Shown here piece by piece: positions 14,738-21,995 of a stretch of DNA of 35,754 nt. The DNA is taken from positions 1 through 35,754 of the forward strand of contig SFEG01000018.1 in NCBI GenBank assembly GCA_004558025.1, written 5' to 3'. The position numbers were made by a program, and so were the translations under genes. How positions within the stretch are numbered: position 1 is the stretch's first letter; the number at the start of each line of letters is the position of its first letter. The DNA comes from Clostridiales bacterium (GTDB lineage: Bacteria > Bacillota > Clostridia > Oscillospirales > Oscillospiraceae). Below the pieces are notes generated by a model. That model had not been told where the DNA came from, did not search any database, and saw only the letters and a program-made list of their open reading frames with translations.

Positions 14738-14770
14738 GAGAGTGCAGACTTAAATCTGCACTCTCTTTTT
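14733..14770. terminator. Bidirectional terminator
   Basis: 16-bp stem AAAAAGAGAGTGCAGA / TCTGCACTCTCTTTTT with a 6-nt loop, formed at the end of repeat copy 4. A nearly identical hairpin lies at 21199-21233, also fused to a repeat end. Confidence 0.85.
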
Positions 14771-14831
14771 ACGCTTATATTGAATTTTCGCTTCCGACTA
14801 AAACCGTTACTGACGGAACGGGCAAGCCCGG

Positions 14832-15082
14832 CTTTTCAGAGGCGATTTTAGAATGTACATATACGTCTATTGCTGTATCCCGACCATGAACCGCGGAGAA
14901 AACCGCGAATTCAGCACCGCTCCCATGGAAAGCGGCAGTTTCACGGTTTCGCCGGCAGCTTCGATACCGGGTGCCGGCAAAATTTGCATCGCACTTTCGG
15001 GCTGCGAAACCTTATGGTTTATGCCAATGCTTCGATACCGGGCACCTGCAATATGCGTATAGGTACAGCGTCAATGCGTTAA
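14832..15082 (-). repeat. Interspersed repeat element, copy 5 (opposite orientation to copy 2)
   Basis: Reverse complement of copy 2 over its whole length: CCATGAACCGCGGAGAAAAC, CCCATGGAAAGCGGCAG, ACCGGGTGCCGGCAAAATTT, GCTGCGAAACC, TTCGATACCGGGCACCTGCA, CGTATAGGTAC. The interior can therefore be oriented. The end at GCGTTAATAAAA provides the TAA stop of the adjacent CobW-like gene. Confidence 0.9.
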
Positions 15083-16032
15083 TAAAAGGTGGCGACGGCC
15101 TGCTCGGGGACATCGCAGGGGGAGTCCTCGATGAATGTGAGCACGGGGCCCTTCTTGCCGTAGGCGCGGCTGAACTTGAAGTTTATGCGCGCGGTGAGCA
15201 CGTGCCAGGAGTCGCCGACGATGCTGTCGGAGTTCTCCCACTGGCAAATGAGCCCGGCAAACTGGATATCCTCGGCGCAGCAGGTCATGACGTGGCGGCC
15301 GACGATGAAGCTTCCTGCCGGAACATTTTTGCGCTTTAAATAGCGGCATTTGAACTTAACGACCTTGTTTTCGTACTTTTTCGGCTCCTCGGACATGTCG
15401 CGGTACCAGACGGCGTAGTCGTCGTCGCCGATCTCGACAACGGGCGCGTCGAGGTCAAACGGCAGGGGATCTTCGATCTCGTCGTACTTGACCGTGCCGT
15501 CGGCATATTCATAGGCGATGTCGCTGCGGCGCGAGGCAGCGCGCACGAGCTTGTGCAGCTCCATCTGGTCGATGGAGTCGTTATAGCGGTTAAAGACGGT
15601 CAGCTCCGCGCTCTTGAGCTTATCGTAGACGAGGTTTCGCATGTTGGCGTTGTAGCTGAGTATGCTGCGCGCGTCGGCGAAGAAAAACTCCTGATAGACC
15701 ATCCACATCTCGGGCAGCGCCTGATACAGATCGTCGAGCATCCACATGCCGTTATATTCGATGACGCATCTTTCGCATTTGTACTGATCGAGCCACTTGC
15801 GGAAGGCCTCGCGCGTGAGCTCTTCAGGCTCCTCGACCGTCACCATGAACACGTTGGGCGCGGAGAACTTATCGGGAGCGTACTCCTCCTCGCCCTCCTC
15901 GCAGACGACGAGCAGCGTTCGCTCGCCGCTGTTAAAGCGCTTATCCTCAAGCGTTTCCTGGATAAACTTCGTTTTTCCGCTCTCGAGAAAGCCGGTGAAC
16001 AGGAAAACGGGGACTTCTTTCACATTACTCAA
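15079..16032 (-). CDS. CobW-like P-loop GTPase with TIGR03943/DUF1980-like C-terminal domain
   Basis: 317 residues. Walker A is GFLESGKT (14-21). The nucleotide-binding half lacks the CxCC metal motif of standard CobW proteins and instead shows KCERC. From about residue 185 the sequence (YENKVVKFKCRYLKRKNVPAGSFIVGRHVMTCCAEDIQFAGLICQW) matches the YcgQ/TIGR03943-type domain that accompanies zinc-regulated permeases. It overlaps the upstream His-rich CobW gene by 8 nt, so both are translated from one transcript, probably as a metal-allocation pair. The stop codon lies in a repeat arm. Confidence 0.8.
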   Translation of the reverse strand: MSNVKEVPVFLFTGFLESGKTKFIQETLEDKRFNSGERTLLVVCEEGEEEYAPDKFSAPNVFMVTVEEPEELTREAFRKWLDQYKCERCVIEYNGMWMLDDLYQALPEMWMVYQEFFFADARSILSYNANMRNLVYDKLKSAELTVFNRYNDSIDQMELHKLVRAASRRSDIAYEYADGTVKYDEIEDPLPFDLDAPVVEIGDDDYAVWYRDMSEEPKKYENKVVKFKCRYLKRKNVPAGSFIVGRHVMTCCAEDIQFAGLICQWENSDSIVGDSWHVLTARINFKFSRAYGKKGPVLTFIEDSPCDVPEQAVATFY

Positions 16033-17071
16033 TGCCGAACAACTCCTTGATAGCCTGCTCGTTTATCTTCGAGCCGATGACGCACACGCGGCCGGTGACT
16101 GCGGGCTCGCCGCGGCGAACGTCCGCCTCGCCGGGAACGTAGTCGAAATAGATCCACTTGCCGTCGGACGCGTCGACAAAGCCCTTTGCACGCAGTATCG
16201 TGCCGTAGCTTGCGTCCTCGTCGAACTCATTGAGAGCCTTTTTGACCTCGGCCTCGGTGAACTTCTTCGGAGTCTCGACGCCCCAGGAGGTGAAGACCTC
16301 ATCGGCGTGGTGATGGCCGTGATCGTGGCCGCAGCCGCAGGAGCAGCTGTCGCCGTGCTCATGCTCGTGATCATGATGATGCTCGTGGTCATGGTCATGA
16401 TGATGCTCGTGGTCATGGTCGTGATCGTGGTGATGCTCGGAGTGGTCGTGATGCTCCATCTCCTGCATGGTGGTCGACAGGGAGTCGATGCGCTCCATAA
16501 CGTCGACTATCTGCTTGCCGTCAAGCTCGTCCCAGGGCGTGGTGATGACGGTCGCGTTGGGATTGAGCTGACTGATCATCGCGGTCGCGGTGACGACCTT
16601 GCCGTCGGAGGCGGAGTCGGTGCGGCTGAGGACGATAACGTCGGCGTTGTGCACCTGATCGTTGAAAAATTCGCCGAAGTTGCGGATATACATGCGGCAG
16701 CGGCCGGCGTCGACGACGGTGACCTTTGCGCCGATCTCGCAGCCGGGCACGCTCGCGACGGCCTTGGCAACATCGGAGAGCTTACCTACGCCGCTCGGCT
16801 CGATGAGGATGCGGTCGGGGTGATACTGCTCGATGACCTTCTGCAGCGCGGCGGTGAAGTCGCCGACGAGGGTGCAGCAGATGCAGCCGGAGTTCATCTC
16901 GGTGATCTCGACGCCCGCGTCGCGCAGGAAGCCGCCGTCAACGGCGATCTCACCGAACTCGTTCTCGATGAGGACGAGCTTTTCGTTCTTATAGCCCTCC
17001 GCGATGAGCTTGCGGATGAGCGTGGTCTTGCCTGCTCCGAGGAAGCCGGAGAAAATGTCTATTTTAGTCAA
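16025..17071 (-). CDS. CobW/ZNG-type zinc metallochaperone GTPase with His-rich loop
   Basis: 348 residues. TTG 17071 is the likely start, 8 nt after AAGGAGG; upstream in-frame codons run into the promoter. Walker A GFLGAGKT (9-16), the metal-binding GCICC (62-66), an EPSG switch motif and a CobW C-terminal domain are present. Residues ~207-255 are an extreme His/Asp/Glu run with CSCGCGHD, a strong metal-chelating loop. Family members load Zn or Co onto client enzymes using GTP. It is the first gene of a two-gene operon driven by the promoter at 17111-17138. Confidence 0.9.
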   Translation of the reverse strand: MTKIDIFSGFLGAGKTTLIRKLIAEGYKNEKLVLIENEFGEIAVDGGFLRDAGVEITEMNSGCICCTLVGDFTAALQKVIEQYHPDRILIEPSGVGKLSDVAKAVASVPGCEIGAKVTVVDAGRCRMYIRNFGEFFNDQVHNADVIVLSRTDSASDGKVVTATAMISQLNPNATVITTPWDELDGKQIVDVMERIDSLSTTMQEMEHHDHSEHHHDHDHDHEHHHDHDHEHHHDHEHEHGDSCSCGCGHDHGHHHADEVFTSWGVETPKKFTEAEVKKALNEFDEDASYGTILRAKGFVDASDGKWIYFDYVPGEADVRRGEPAVTGRVCVIGSKINEQAIKELFGIE

Positions 17072-17110
17072 GGTTATTACCTCCTTAGTAATATACAGGT
17101 TCAAAATAGT

Positions 17111-17152
17111 ATTATAACACAGCTTTGCAAATTTGCAAACTTGCTATATAAT
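17111..17152. promoter_or_regulatory. Back-to-back promoters sharing a perfect 16-bp palindrome
   Basis: The palindrome TTTGCAAATTTGCAAA is at 17124-17139. On the minus strand -35 TTGCAA (17138-17133), 16-nt spacer, -10 TATAAT (17116-17111) faces the CobW operon. On the plus strand -35 TTGCAA (17125-17130), 16-nt spacer, -10 TATAAT (17147-17152) faces the acetyltransferase. Each half-site doubles as a -35 box, so one bound repressor would silence both units. The regulator is unknown. Confidence 0.75.
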
Positions 17153-17214
17153 TGATAATGCTTCTGCCCTTGATGGGAAGGCATTCATCGGCTCAAGCCA
17201 AGGAGGAACACAGC

Positions 17215-17865
17215 ATGACAGGACCTGACCCGAACAAAATATACCCGAACGAGAATATCAGGCAGCTCGTTTACATCAAAAACGTCGTAACGCGGCCTAA
17301 TATAATTGTAGGCGACTATACCTATTATGATGATGACGAGGGCGCGGAACGCTTTGAGGAGCATGTCACGCACCACTATGAGTTTTTGGGCGACAAGCTC
17401 ATCATCGGCAAATTCTGCGCCATCGCAAAGGGCGTTGAGTTCATCATGAACGGCGCAAACCACCGCATGGGCAGCGTGAGCACCTATCCGTTCAACATCA
17501 TGGGCGGCAGCTGGGAGAAGTTCGCACCCGAGCTCGGCGAGCTGCCGTTCAAGGGCGACACCGTCGTCGGGAACGATGTGTGGATCGGGCAAAACGCCGT
17601 TATCCTCCCCGGCGTCCATATCGGCGACGGCGCGATAATCGGCGCAAACAGTGTGGTCGGCAGCAACGTCGAACCCTATTCCGTCGTTGCCGGAAACCCG
17701 GCAAGGCTGCTGAGGCGGCGCTTTGACGATGAGACGATCGGGCTGCTTTCGCGCCTTAAATGGTGGGATAAGGACATCGATGAGATAAACCGGCTCATTC
17801 CCATTCTCACCTGCTGCGATATCGAAAAGGTGAAGGCAGAGCTTAAGAAGATGATTCAGACATGA
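17215..17865 (+). CDS. Vat-type (streptogramin A/xenobiotic) O-acetyltransferase
   Basis: 216 residues from ATG 17215 (AAGGAGGAAC upstream). It begins MTGPDPNKIYPNENIRQLVY like virginiamycin acetyltransferases, with IVGDYTYYDD, KLIIGKFCAIAKGV, the MNGANHRMGS segment carrying the catalytic histidine, and left-handed beta-helix hexapeptide repeats (VVGNDVWIGQNAVILPGV). Homologues acetylate streptogramin A from acetyl-CoA; many chromosomal relatives have unknown substrates. It is divergent from the CobW operon across a shared palindrome. Resistance is an inference from similarity only. Confidence 0.88.
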   Translation: MTGPDPNKIYPNENIRQLVYIKNVVTRPNIIVGDYTYYDDDEGAERFEEHVTHHYEFLGDKLIIGKFCAIAKGVEFIMNGANHRMGSVSTYPFNIMGGSWEKFAPELGELPFKGDTVVGNDVWIGQNAVILPGVHIGDGAIIGANSVVGSNVEPYSVVAGNPARLLRRRFDDETIGLLSRLKWWDKDIDEINRLIPILTCCDIEKVKAELKKMIQT

Positions 17866-17881
17866 GAACATTATTTGCTTC

Positions 17882-17910
17882 TTGCACCGGCAGTAAAATT
17901 TATCTATAAT
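17882..17910 (+). promoter_or_regulatory. Promoter of the D-Ala-D-Ala carboxypeptidase gene
   Basis: TTGCAC (17882-17887), 17-nt spacer, TATAAT (17905-17910), 38 nt before ATG 17949. Confidence 0.78.
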
Positions 17911-17948
17911 GTAAAGCATATATTAAAAGTATAGAGAGATAGAGAGAA

Positions 17949-19259
17949 ATGAAGAAACTGCGCATAACGGCACTTGCGCTGTGCCTGAGCATCGCGCTGT
18001 GCGCCGTCAGTCCCTGCGCCCTTGCAGAGGATGAGGGTTCGCCGAAGCTCAGCTCGGCTCAGAGCGCCCTTATCGGAGACATGGCAAGCGGCCGGATACT
18101 TTACAACGTCGATGCCTACTCGCGCCGCTCTCCCGCGAGCCTCACGAAGATCATGACTCTGCTGCTGGCCGTCGAGGCCGTCGAGGCGGGCACGGTGTCG
18201 CTCGACGATATGGTCACGGCATCGTCCGAATGCAAGACCGGACTCGGCAACGACAGCTCGACCGCATACATCGACCGCGGCGAGACGATGAGCATGAAGG
18301 ATCTTCTCTACTGCGCGGCTCTCGCCTCGGCAAACGAGGCGTGCAACATCATCGCCGAGCACGTCGCGGGCTCGATAAGCGCATTTGTCGAGCGCATGAA
18401 CGCCCGCGCGGCCGGGCTCGGCTGCAGCGGCACGCATTTTGTCAACACCCACGGCATGACGGACAGCGAGCATTACACCACCGCGCATGACCTGTTTCTC
18501 ATCGCCCGCGAGGGCATGCGCCATGCGCTGTTCGCGCAGCTCGTCGGCACCCGCGAATACAAAACGAGCGCCACGAACGACTCCGAGCCGCGCTCTCTCG
18601 AGAGCTCGAACGCGCTTATTAACAGCGATTCGCCCTATTCGGATAAGTATTTTTACACAGGCGCGGTAGGCATAAAAACGGGCTACACCGAAACTGCCGG
18701 CTACTGCCTCGTGTCCGCCGTGCAGAGGGAAAACGCGACCGTCATCACCGTCGTGCTCGGCGCGGACGGCGGCTCGGGCAGCTACGACAATTTTGCCGAC
18801 AGCATAGCCCTGCTCGACTGGTGCTTTGAAAATTATTCTTACCGCAGCATCGTTGAAAAGGGCTTTGCCGCCGCAAGTCAGCCGCTGTCCGTCGACGGAA
18901 AAAGCGGCCGCGTGACGCTCGTGTGCGCCCAGGGTATAAATGCGCTGGCGGCCAACACGCTTGACGTGTCGGCTCTTGAAAAGACCGTCACGTTAAACGC
19001 CGAGACGCTCGATGCCGTTCCCGCCGAGGGAACCGAGCTCGGCACGGTGAGCTTTTCCGACCCCGCCGACGACACGATTTACGGCACGGTCGCGCTCGTT
19101 GCCGCAGGCGACGCTCAGTTTGATGAGCCCGAGCCGCAGCAGACCTCTCCGCAGGAGCTCAGGCAGGAGCAGAAGCTCGCAACCGTCATCGTCTGCGCAC
19201 TCACGGTGTTTCTGCTTCTCGTGTTCATCCTGCTGCTTGTCAGGAGAAACAGGCGATAG
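17949..19259 (+). CDS. D-alanyl-D-alanine carboxypeptidase (S11 family, DacA/DacF-like)
   Basis: 436 residues with a signal peptide (cleavage probably after PCALA, ~26). The penicillin-binding catalytic motifs are all present: SLTK (SxxK), SAN in LASANEACN (SxN) and KTGYT (KTG). It trims the terminal D-Ala from peptidoglycan pentapeptides outside the membrane. The C-terminus has one membrane helix followed by RRNRR, so it is a membrane-anchored low-molecular-weight PBP. The ribosome site (GAGAGA) is weak. It is a single-gene unit with its own promoter and terminator. Confidence 0.93.
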   Translation: MKKLRITALALCLSIALCAVSPCALAEDEGSPKLSSAQSALIGDMASGRILYNVDAYSRRSPASLTKIMTLLLAVEAVEAGTVSLDDMVTASSECKTGLGNDSSTAYIDRGETMSMKDLLYCAALASANEACNIIAEHVAGSISAFVERMNARAAGLGCSGTHFVNTHGMTDSEHYTTAHDLFLIAREGMRHALFAQLVGTREYKTSATNDSEPRSLESSNALINSDSPYSDKYFYTGAVGIKTGYTETAGYCLVSAVQRENATVITVVLGADGGSGSYDNFADSIALLDWCFENYSYRSIVEKGFAAASQPLSVDGKSGRVTLVCAQGINALAANTLDVSALEKTVTLNAETLDAVPAEGTELGTVSFSDPADDTIYGTVALVAAGDAQFDEPEPQQTSPQELRQEQKLATVIVCALTVFLLLVFILLLVRRNRR

Positions 19260-19288
19260 CTGATAGCTTACAGCCGATAGCTATATGT

Positions 19289-19313
19289 GTGCGCAAAGCG
19301 CACGGATTTTTAG
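19289..19313 (+). terminator. Terminator formed at a repeat boundary
   Basis: GTGCGC-AAA-GCGCAC hairpin followed by GGATTTTT, 30 nt after the carboxypeptidase stop. The T run is the first part of the repeat arm (TTTTTAGAGGCGC). Confidence 0.65.
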
Positions 19314-19597
19314 AGGCGCACGGACGCTGCTGCGGATACGTATATTGCCGGTGCCCGACCGGAAGCTACCGACAAAACAGCGAGAAACGGGCGATCGATG
19401 ATCGCCCCTACAGGGTGCAGACGAAGATTTTTGTGCCAATATAGAACAACGACCGCGTACCGCGACCCCTCAGCCGACTGCGTCGGCAGTTCCCCTTGCA
19501 CTCATGGGAAGCGGCAGTTTTCCGGTTTTGTCGGTACTCTCGATACCGGGCTACCGCAATAAAAGTATAAGTACGGCGTAAAAGCGCCTCTGAAAAA
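19308..19597 (+). repeat. Interspersed repeat element, copy 6 (composite)
   Basis: Left arm TTTTTAGAGGCGCACGGACG ... GGATACGTATATTGCC; right arm TCGATACCGGGCTACCGCAA ... GCGCCTCTGAAAAAA. The middle carries two nested palindromes: GGGCGATCGATGATCGCCC (about 19388-19406) and a CAGCCGA/TCGGCAG stem (about 19475-19494). The right arm runs directly into the ATG of the next gene. Confidence 0.85.
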
Positions 19598-20305
19598 ATG
19601 AGAGATTTGAGTTTTTTATCAATGGTAATACGGATACTGCTGGCGGTGCTCGTCGGCGGGCTTCTGGGTCTTGAGCGCGAGCGGCGCAGCTCGCCGGCGG
19701 GCTTTCGGACGTATATGCTCGTCGCCATCGGCTCGACGATGACGGTCATGCTCAGTCAATACCTCGACCTGATGCTCGCTACGCATTGGCGGGATGCGGC
19801 GCAGGCCGTCGGCGCGACGCACGATGTGTCGCGCTTCGGTGCGCAGGTCATAAACGGCGTGGGCTTTCTCGGCGCGGGCTCGATAATCCTGACGGGGCGC
19901 AAGCGCGTCAAGGGACTTACGACCGCCGCCGGGCTTTGGGCCTCGGCCTGTCTGGGGCTTGCCATCGGCGCGGGATATTACGAGTGCGTGCTCGTGTCGG
20001 TCGCTCTTATCCTCGTGTGCATGTACGCGTTCCCGGCGCTGGAGAACCGGCTCATCGCACGCTCGCGGTATATGAACATTCTCGCCGAGCTCGACGGGAT
20101 TGAGAATCTCGGCCTCGTGCTGGGCACGCTGCGTGAGCAGGGCGTAACGGTGTTCGACATCGACCTGAGCAAGCAGCCCGAGGACAGACGCGCTCAGCTC
20201 GGCGTGCACCTGAGCTTGTATCTGCCGAAAAATCTTAACCACACACAGCTGCTGGCAACACTCGCGACGCTCGGCGGCATGGTGTCGATAGAAGAAAGTC
20301 AGTAA
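19598..20305 (+). CDS. MgtC/SapB-family inner-membrane protein (first of a tandem pair)
   Basis: 235 residues, with about five predicted membrane segments in the first 150 and a soluble C-terminal ACT-like domain. The MgtC signature GGLLGLERERRSSPAGFRTYMLV, GAQVINGVGFLGAGSII and GLTTAAGLWASACLGL is present. The start has no Shine-Dalgarno: ATG 19598 directly follows the repeat arm CTCTGAAAAA; ATG 19622 is an alternative. MgtC proteins affect Mg2+ homeostasis or ATP synthase. It is followed after 13 nt by a paralogue. Confidence 0.9.
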   Translation: MRDLSFLSMVIRILLAVLVGGLLGLERERRSSPAGFRTYMLVAIGSTMTVMLSQYLDLMLATHWRDAAQAVGATHDVSRFGAQVINGVGFLGAGSIILTGRKRVKGLTTAAGLWASACLGLAIGAGYYECVLVSVALILVCMYAFPALENRLIARSRYMNILAELDGIENLGLVLGTLREQGVTVFDIDLSKQPEDRRAQLGVHLSLYLPKNLNHTQLLATLATLGGMVSIEESQ

Positions 20306-20318
20306 GGGGGGTGCAGCC

Positions 20319-21014
20319 ATGCTTTCATGCTTTGATTTTATCCGCGAGCCGACGACGCTGGCCATGGCGCTGCGCCTGCTGCTTGCATTCATCTGCGGCG
20401 GAGTCATCGGCGCCGAGCGCGAAATAAAGCGCCGCCCGGCGGGCTTCCGCACGCATATTCTCATCTGCCTGGGCGCTGCGATCACGACCCTGACCAGCCA
20501 GTATCTGCTGCTCGGCCTCGGCCTGTTCACCGATATCGGCAGGCTCGGCGCACAGGTCATCGCCGGCATCGGCTTCATCGGCGCGGGCACGATCATCGTG
20601 ACCGGCCGCCGTCAGGTAAAGGGGCTTACGACCGCCGCCGGGCTCTGGGCCTCGGCCATCGTGGGTCTCTCCTGCGGCGCGGGCTTTGTCGAGTGCGCGG
20701 TCTTTGCGACCGTTGTTATTCTGTTTGCCGAGATCGTGCTCATAAAATTCGAGTTCAAGTTCGCAAAAAGCGGCAGACTGTGCACGCTTTATATCGAATA
20801 CACCAAGCCCGACACGATACAGGACGTGCTTGAGATGATGAGCGAGCGCTCACTGAAGGTCTCGAACCTCGAGGTCAGCCGCACACAGGGCGAGGATGAG
20901 GAGCACCGATACTACGCGCTTTTGTCCGTGCAGACAACGCCCAAAATGGGCGGCACAGAGCTCGTTCCGGCCATCACCGCCCTCCCCAACGTCTTCGCAG
21001 TCGAGGAGATGTGA
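20319..21014 (+). CDS. MgtC/SapB-family inner-membrane protein (second of a tandem pair)
   Basis: 231 residues from ATG 20319 (AAGGGGGGTG upstream). It repeats the architecture of the first copy: GGVIGAEREIKRRPAGFRTHILICLG, GAQVIAGIGFIGAGTIIVTGR and GLTTAAGLWASAIVGLSCGAG, with a C-terminal ACT-like domain. The two proteins are clearly paralogous but diverged, so the pair may form a heteromer. The TGA stop is immediately followed by TTTTTTAGAGGCGC of a repeat element. Confidence 0.92.
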   Translation: MLSCFDFIREPTTLAMALRLLLAFICGGVIGAEREIKRRPAGFRTHILICLGAAITTLTSQYLLLGLGLFTDIGRLGAQVIAGIGFIGAGTIIVTGRRQVKGLTTAAGLWASAIVGLSCGAGFVECAVFATVVILFAEIVLIKFEFKFAKSGRLCTLYIEYTKPDTIQDVLEMMSERSLKVSNLEVSRTQGEDEEHRYYALLSVQTTPKMGGTELVPAITALPNVFAVEEM

Positions 21015-21202
21015 TTTTTTAGAGGCGCATTGACACCGTACCTATACACCTTTTGCAGTGTCCCGGTATCGAGGGTGCCGACAAAACCGGAAAGCTGCCG
21101 CTTCCCGCAGGTACGGTGCTGAATTTGCGGTTTTCTCCGCGGTTCATGGTCGGGCTGACGCAAAATCAGTATAAGTACAATGTAAAAAACGCCTCTAAAA
21201 AA
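21015..21202 (+). repeat. Interspersed repeat element, copy 7
   Basis: Left arm TTTTTTAGAGGCGCATTGAC ... CCTATACACCTTTTGC ... CCCGGTATCGA; interior CGGAAAGCTGCCGCTTCCCG and GCGGTTTTCTCCGCGGTTCA; right arm GGTCGGGCTGACGCAAAATC ... CGCCTCTAAAAAA, merging into a terminator. Confidence 0.88.
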
Positions 21203-21233
21203 GAGAGTGCAGACTTATTCTGCACTCTCTTTT
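21199..21233. terminator. Bidirectional terminator, near-copy of the one at 14733
   Basis: AAAAGAGAGTGCAGA / TCTGCACTCTCTTTT with a 5-nt loop. It can serve the mgtC pair on + and mscL on - (stop at 21252). Confidence 0.85.
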
Positions 21234-21251
21234 CATTTAAATAGCTGTCGT

Positions 21252-21689
21252 CTATTTATTGTTCTTTTTAAGCTCATCGAGGATCTCGGCGAGAAGCTGC
21301 TCGGTGGTGGGCGCGGGCTCTTCCTCCTCCACGGACTCCTCGACCTTCTTTTCGGTCAGCGAGCGGGCCTTGTTAAACAGCTTCAGGATTATGAACACGA
21401 CCAGCGACATCAGCAGGAAGTCGATGACGACCGCAACAAAATTGCCGAAGCCGATGGTTATTGCCTCCTGCACGACGACGCCGTCCTGCACGACCTCGGG
21501 GCGCACGAGCAGGTTCAGTGCGCTCATGTCACGCGTGCCGAACAGCCAGCTGATAAACGGCATGAACAGGTCATTTACGAGGCTCGTGGTGATCTTGCCG
21601 AACGCGGTCGCAACAATGACGCCGACGGCCATGTCCATGACGTTGCCGCGCATGATGAACTCTTTAAACTCACTTATAAACTTCTTCAT
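21252..21689 (-). CDS. mscL: Large-conductance mechanosensitive channel
   Basis: 145 residues from ATG 21689 (AAAGGAGATG upstream; a start at 21710 would precede that site). It shows the MscL N-terminus FKEFIMRGNVMDMAVGVIVATAFGKI (TM1), a periplasmic loop, FGNFVAVVIDFLLMSLVVFIILK (TM2) and an acidic C-terminal helical bundle. It opens on membrane tension during osmotic downshock. It is followed by a terminator at 21199-21233. Confidence 0.97.
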   Translation of the reverse strand: MKKFISEFKEFIMRGNVMDMAVGVIVATAFGKITTSLVNDLFMPFISWLFGTRDMSALNLLVRPEVVQDGVVVQEAITIGFGNFVAVVIDFLLMSLVVFIILKLFNKARSLTEKKVEESVEEEEPAPTTEQLLAEILDELKKNNK

Positions 21690-21710
21690 CCCTACATCTC
21701 CTTTTTTCAA

Positions 21711-21992
21711 TAGCGAATTAACGCCTTACTTATACGTTTGTGTTAGTGCCCGGTATCAAAGCATTGGCATAAACCATGGTGTTTCGCGCCCCTTGAGGCG
21801 AATTAACACCGTGCTTATACGTTTGTGTTAGTGCCCGGTTCGAAACACTGGAGGAAACCGCAGAGAGCAGATAGCCGACAGCCCAAGGTGTACGTACTCA
21901 CGGGAGGCGGCAGGTTCACGGTTTCGTCGGCAGCTTCGATTCGGGCAACCGCAAAAAATGTATCGGTACGGAGTTGGTGCGCCTCTAAAAAA
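21711..21992 (-). repeat. Interspersed repeat element, copy 8 with tandemly duplicated end
   Basis: The segment GCGAATTAAC ... TATACGTTTGTGTTAGTGCC CGGT occurs twice (from about 21714 and 21799). The right part has GGAGGCGGCAGGTTCACGGT, TCGTCGGCAGCTTCGATTCG and ends GGTGCGCCTCTAAAAAA. The duplicate arms are 85 bp apart. Confidence 0.85.
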
Positions 21993-21995
21993 GCC

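Noticed and set aside
13022..15082. CRISPR array
   Set aside because: Repeated units are 170-290 bp with inverted ends and irregular spacing, not 25-40 bp direct repeats with uniform spacers; no cas genes.
16370..16440. Tandem DNA repeat in the CobW gene as a phase-variable tract
   Set aside because: The CATGATCATG-like repetition is His/Asp codon usage in a metal-binding loop; units are irregular and in frame.
15797..17155. Long plus-strand open frame (452 codons) opposite the CobW genes
   Set aside because: Low-complexity Val/Met/Leu-rich translation is the antisense of the His-rich loop; no ribosome site or family motif.
17952..18524. Minus-strand frame opposite the carboxypeptidase
   Set aside because: Overlaps a clear penicillin-binding protein gene with all motifs; no independent support.
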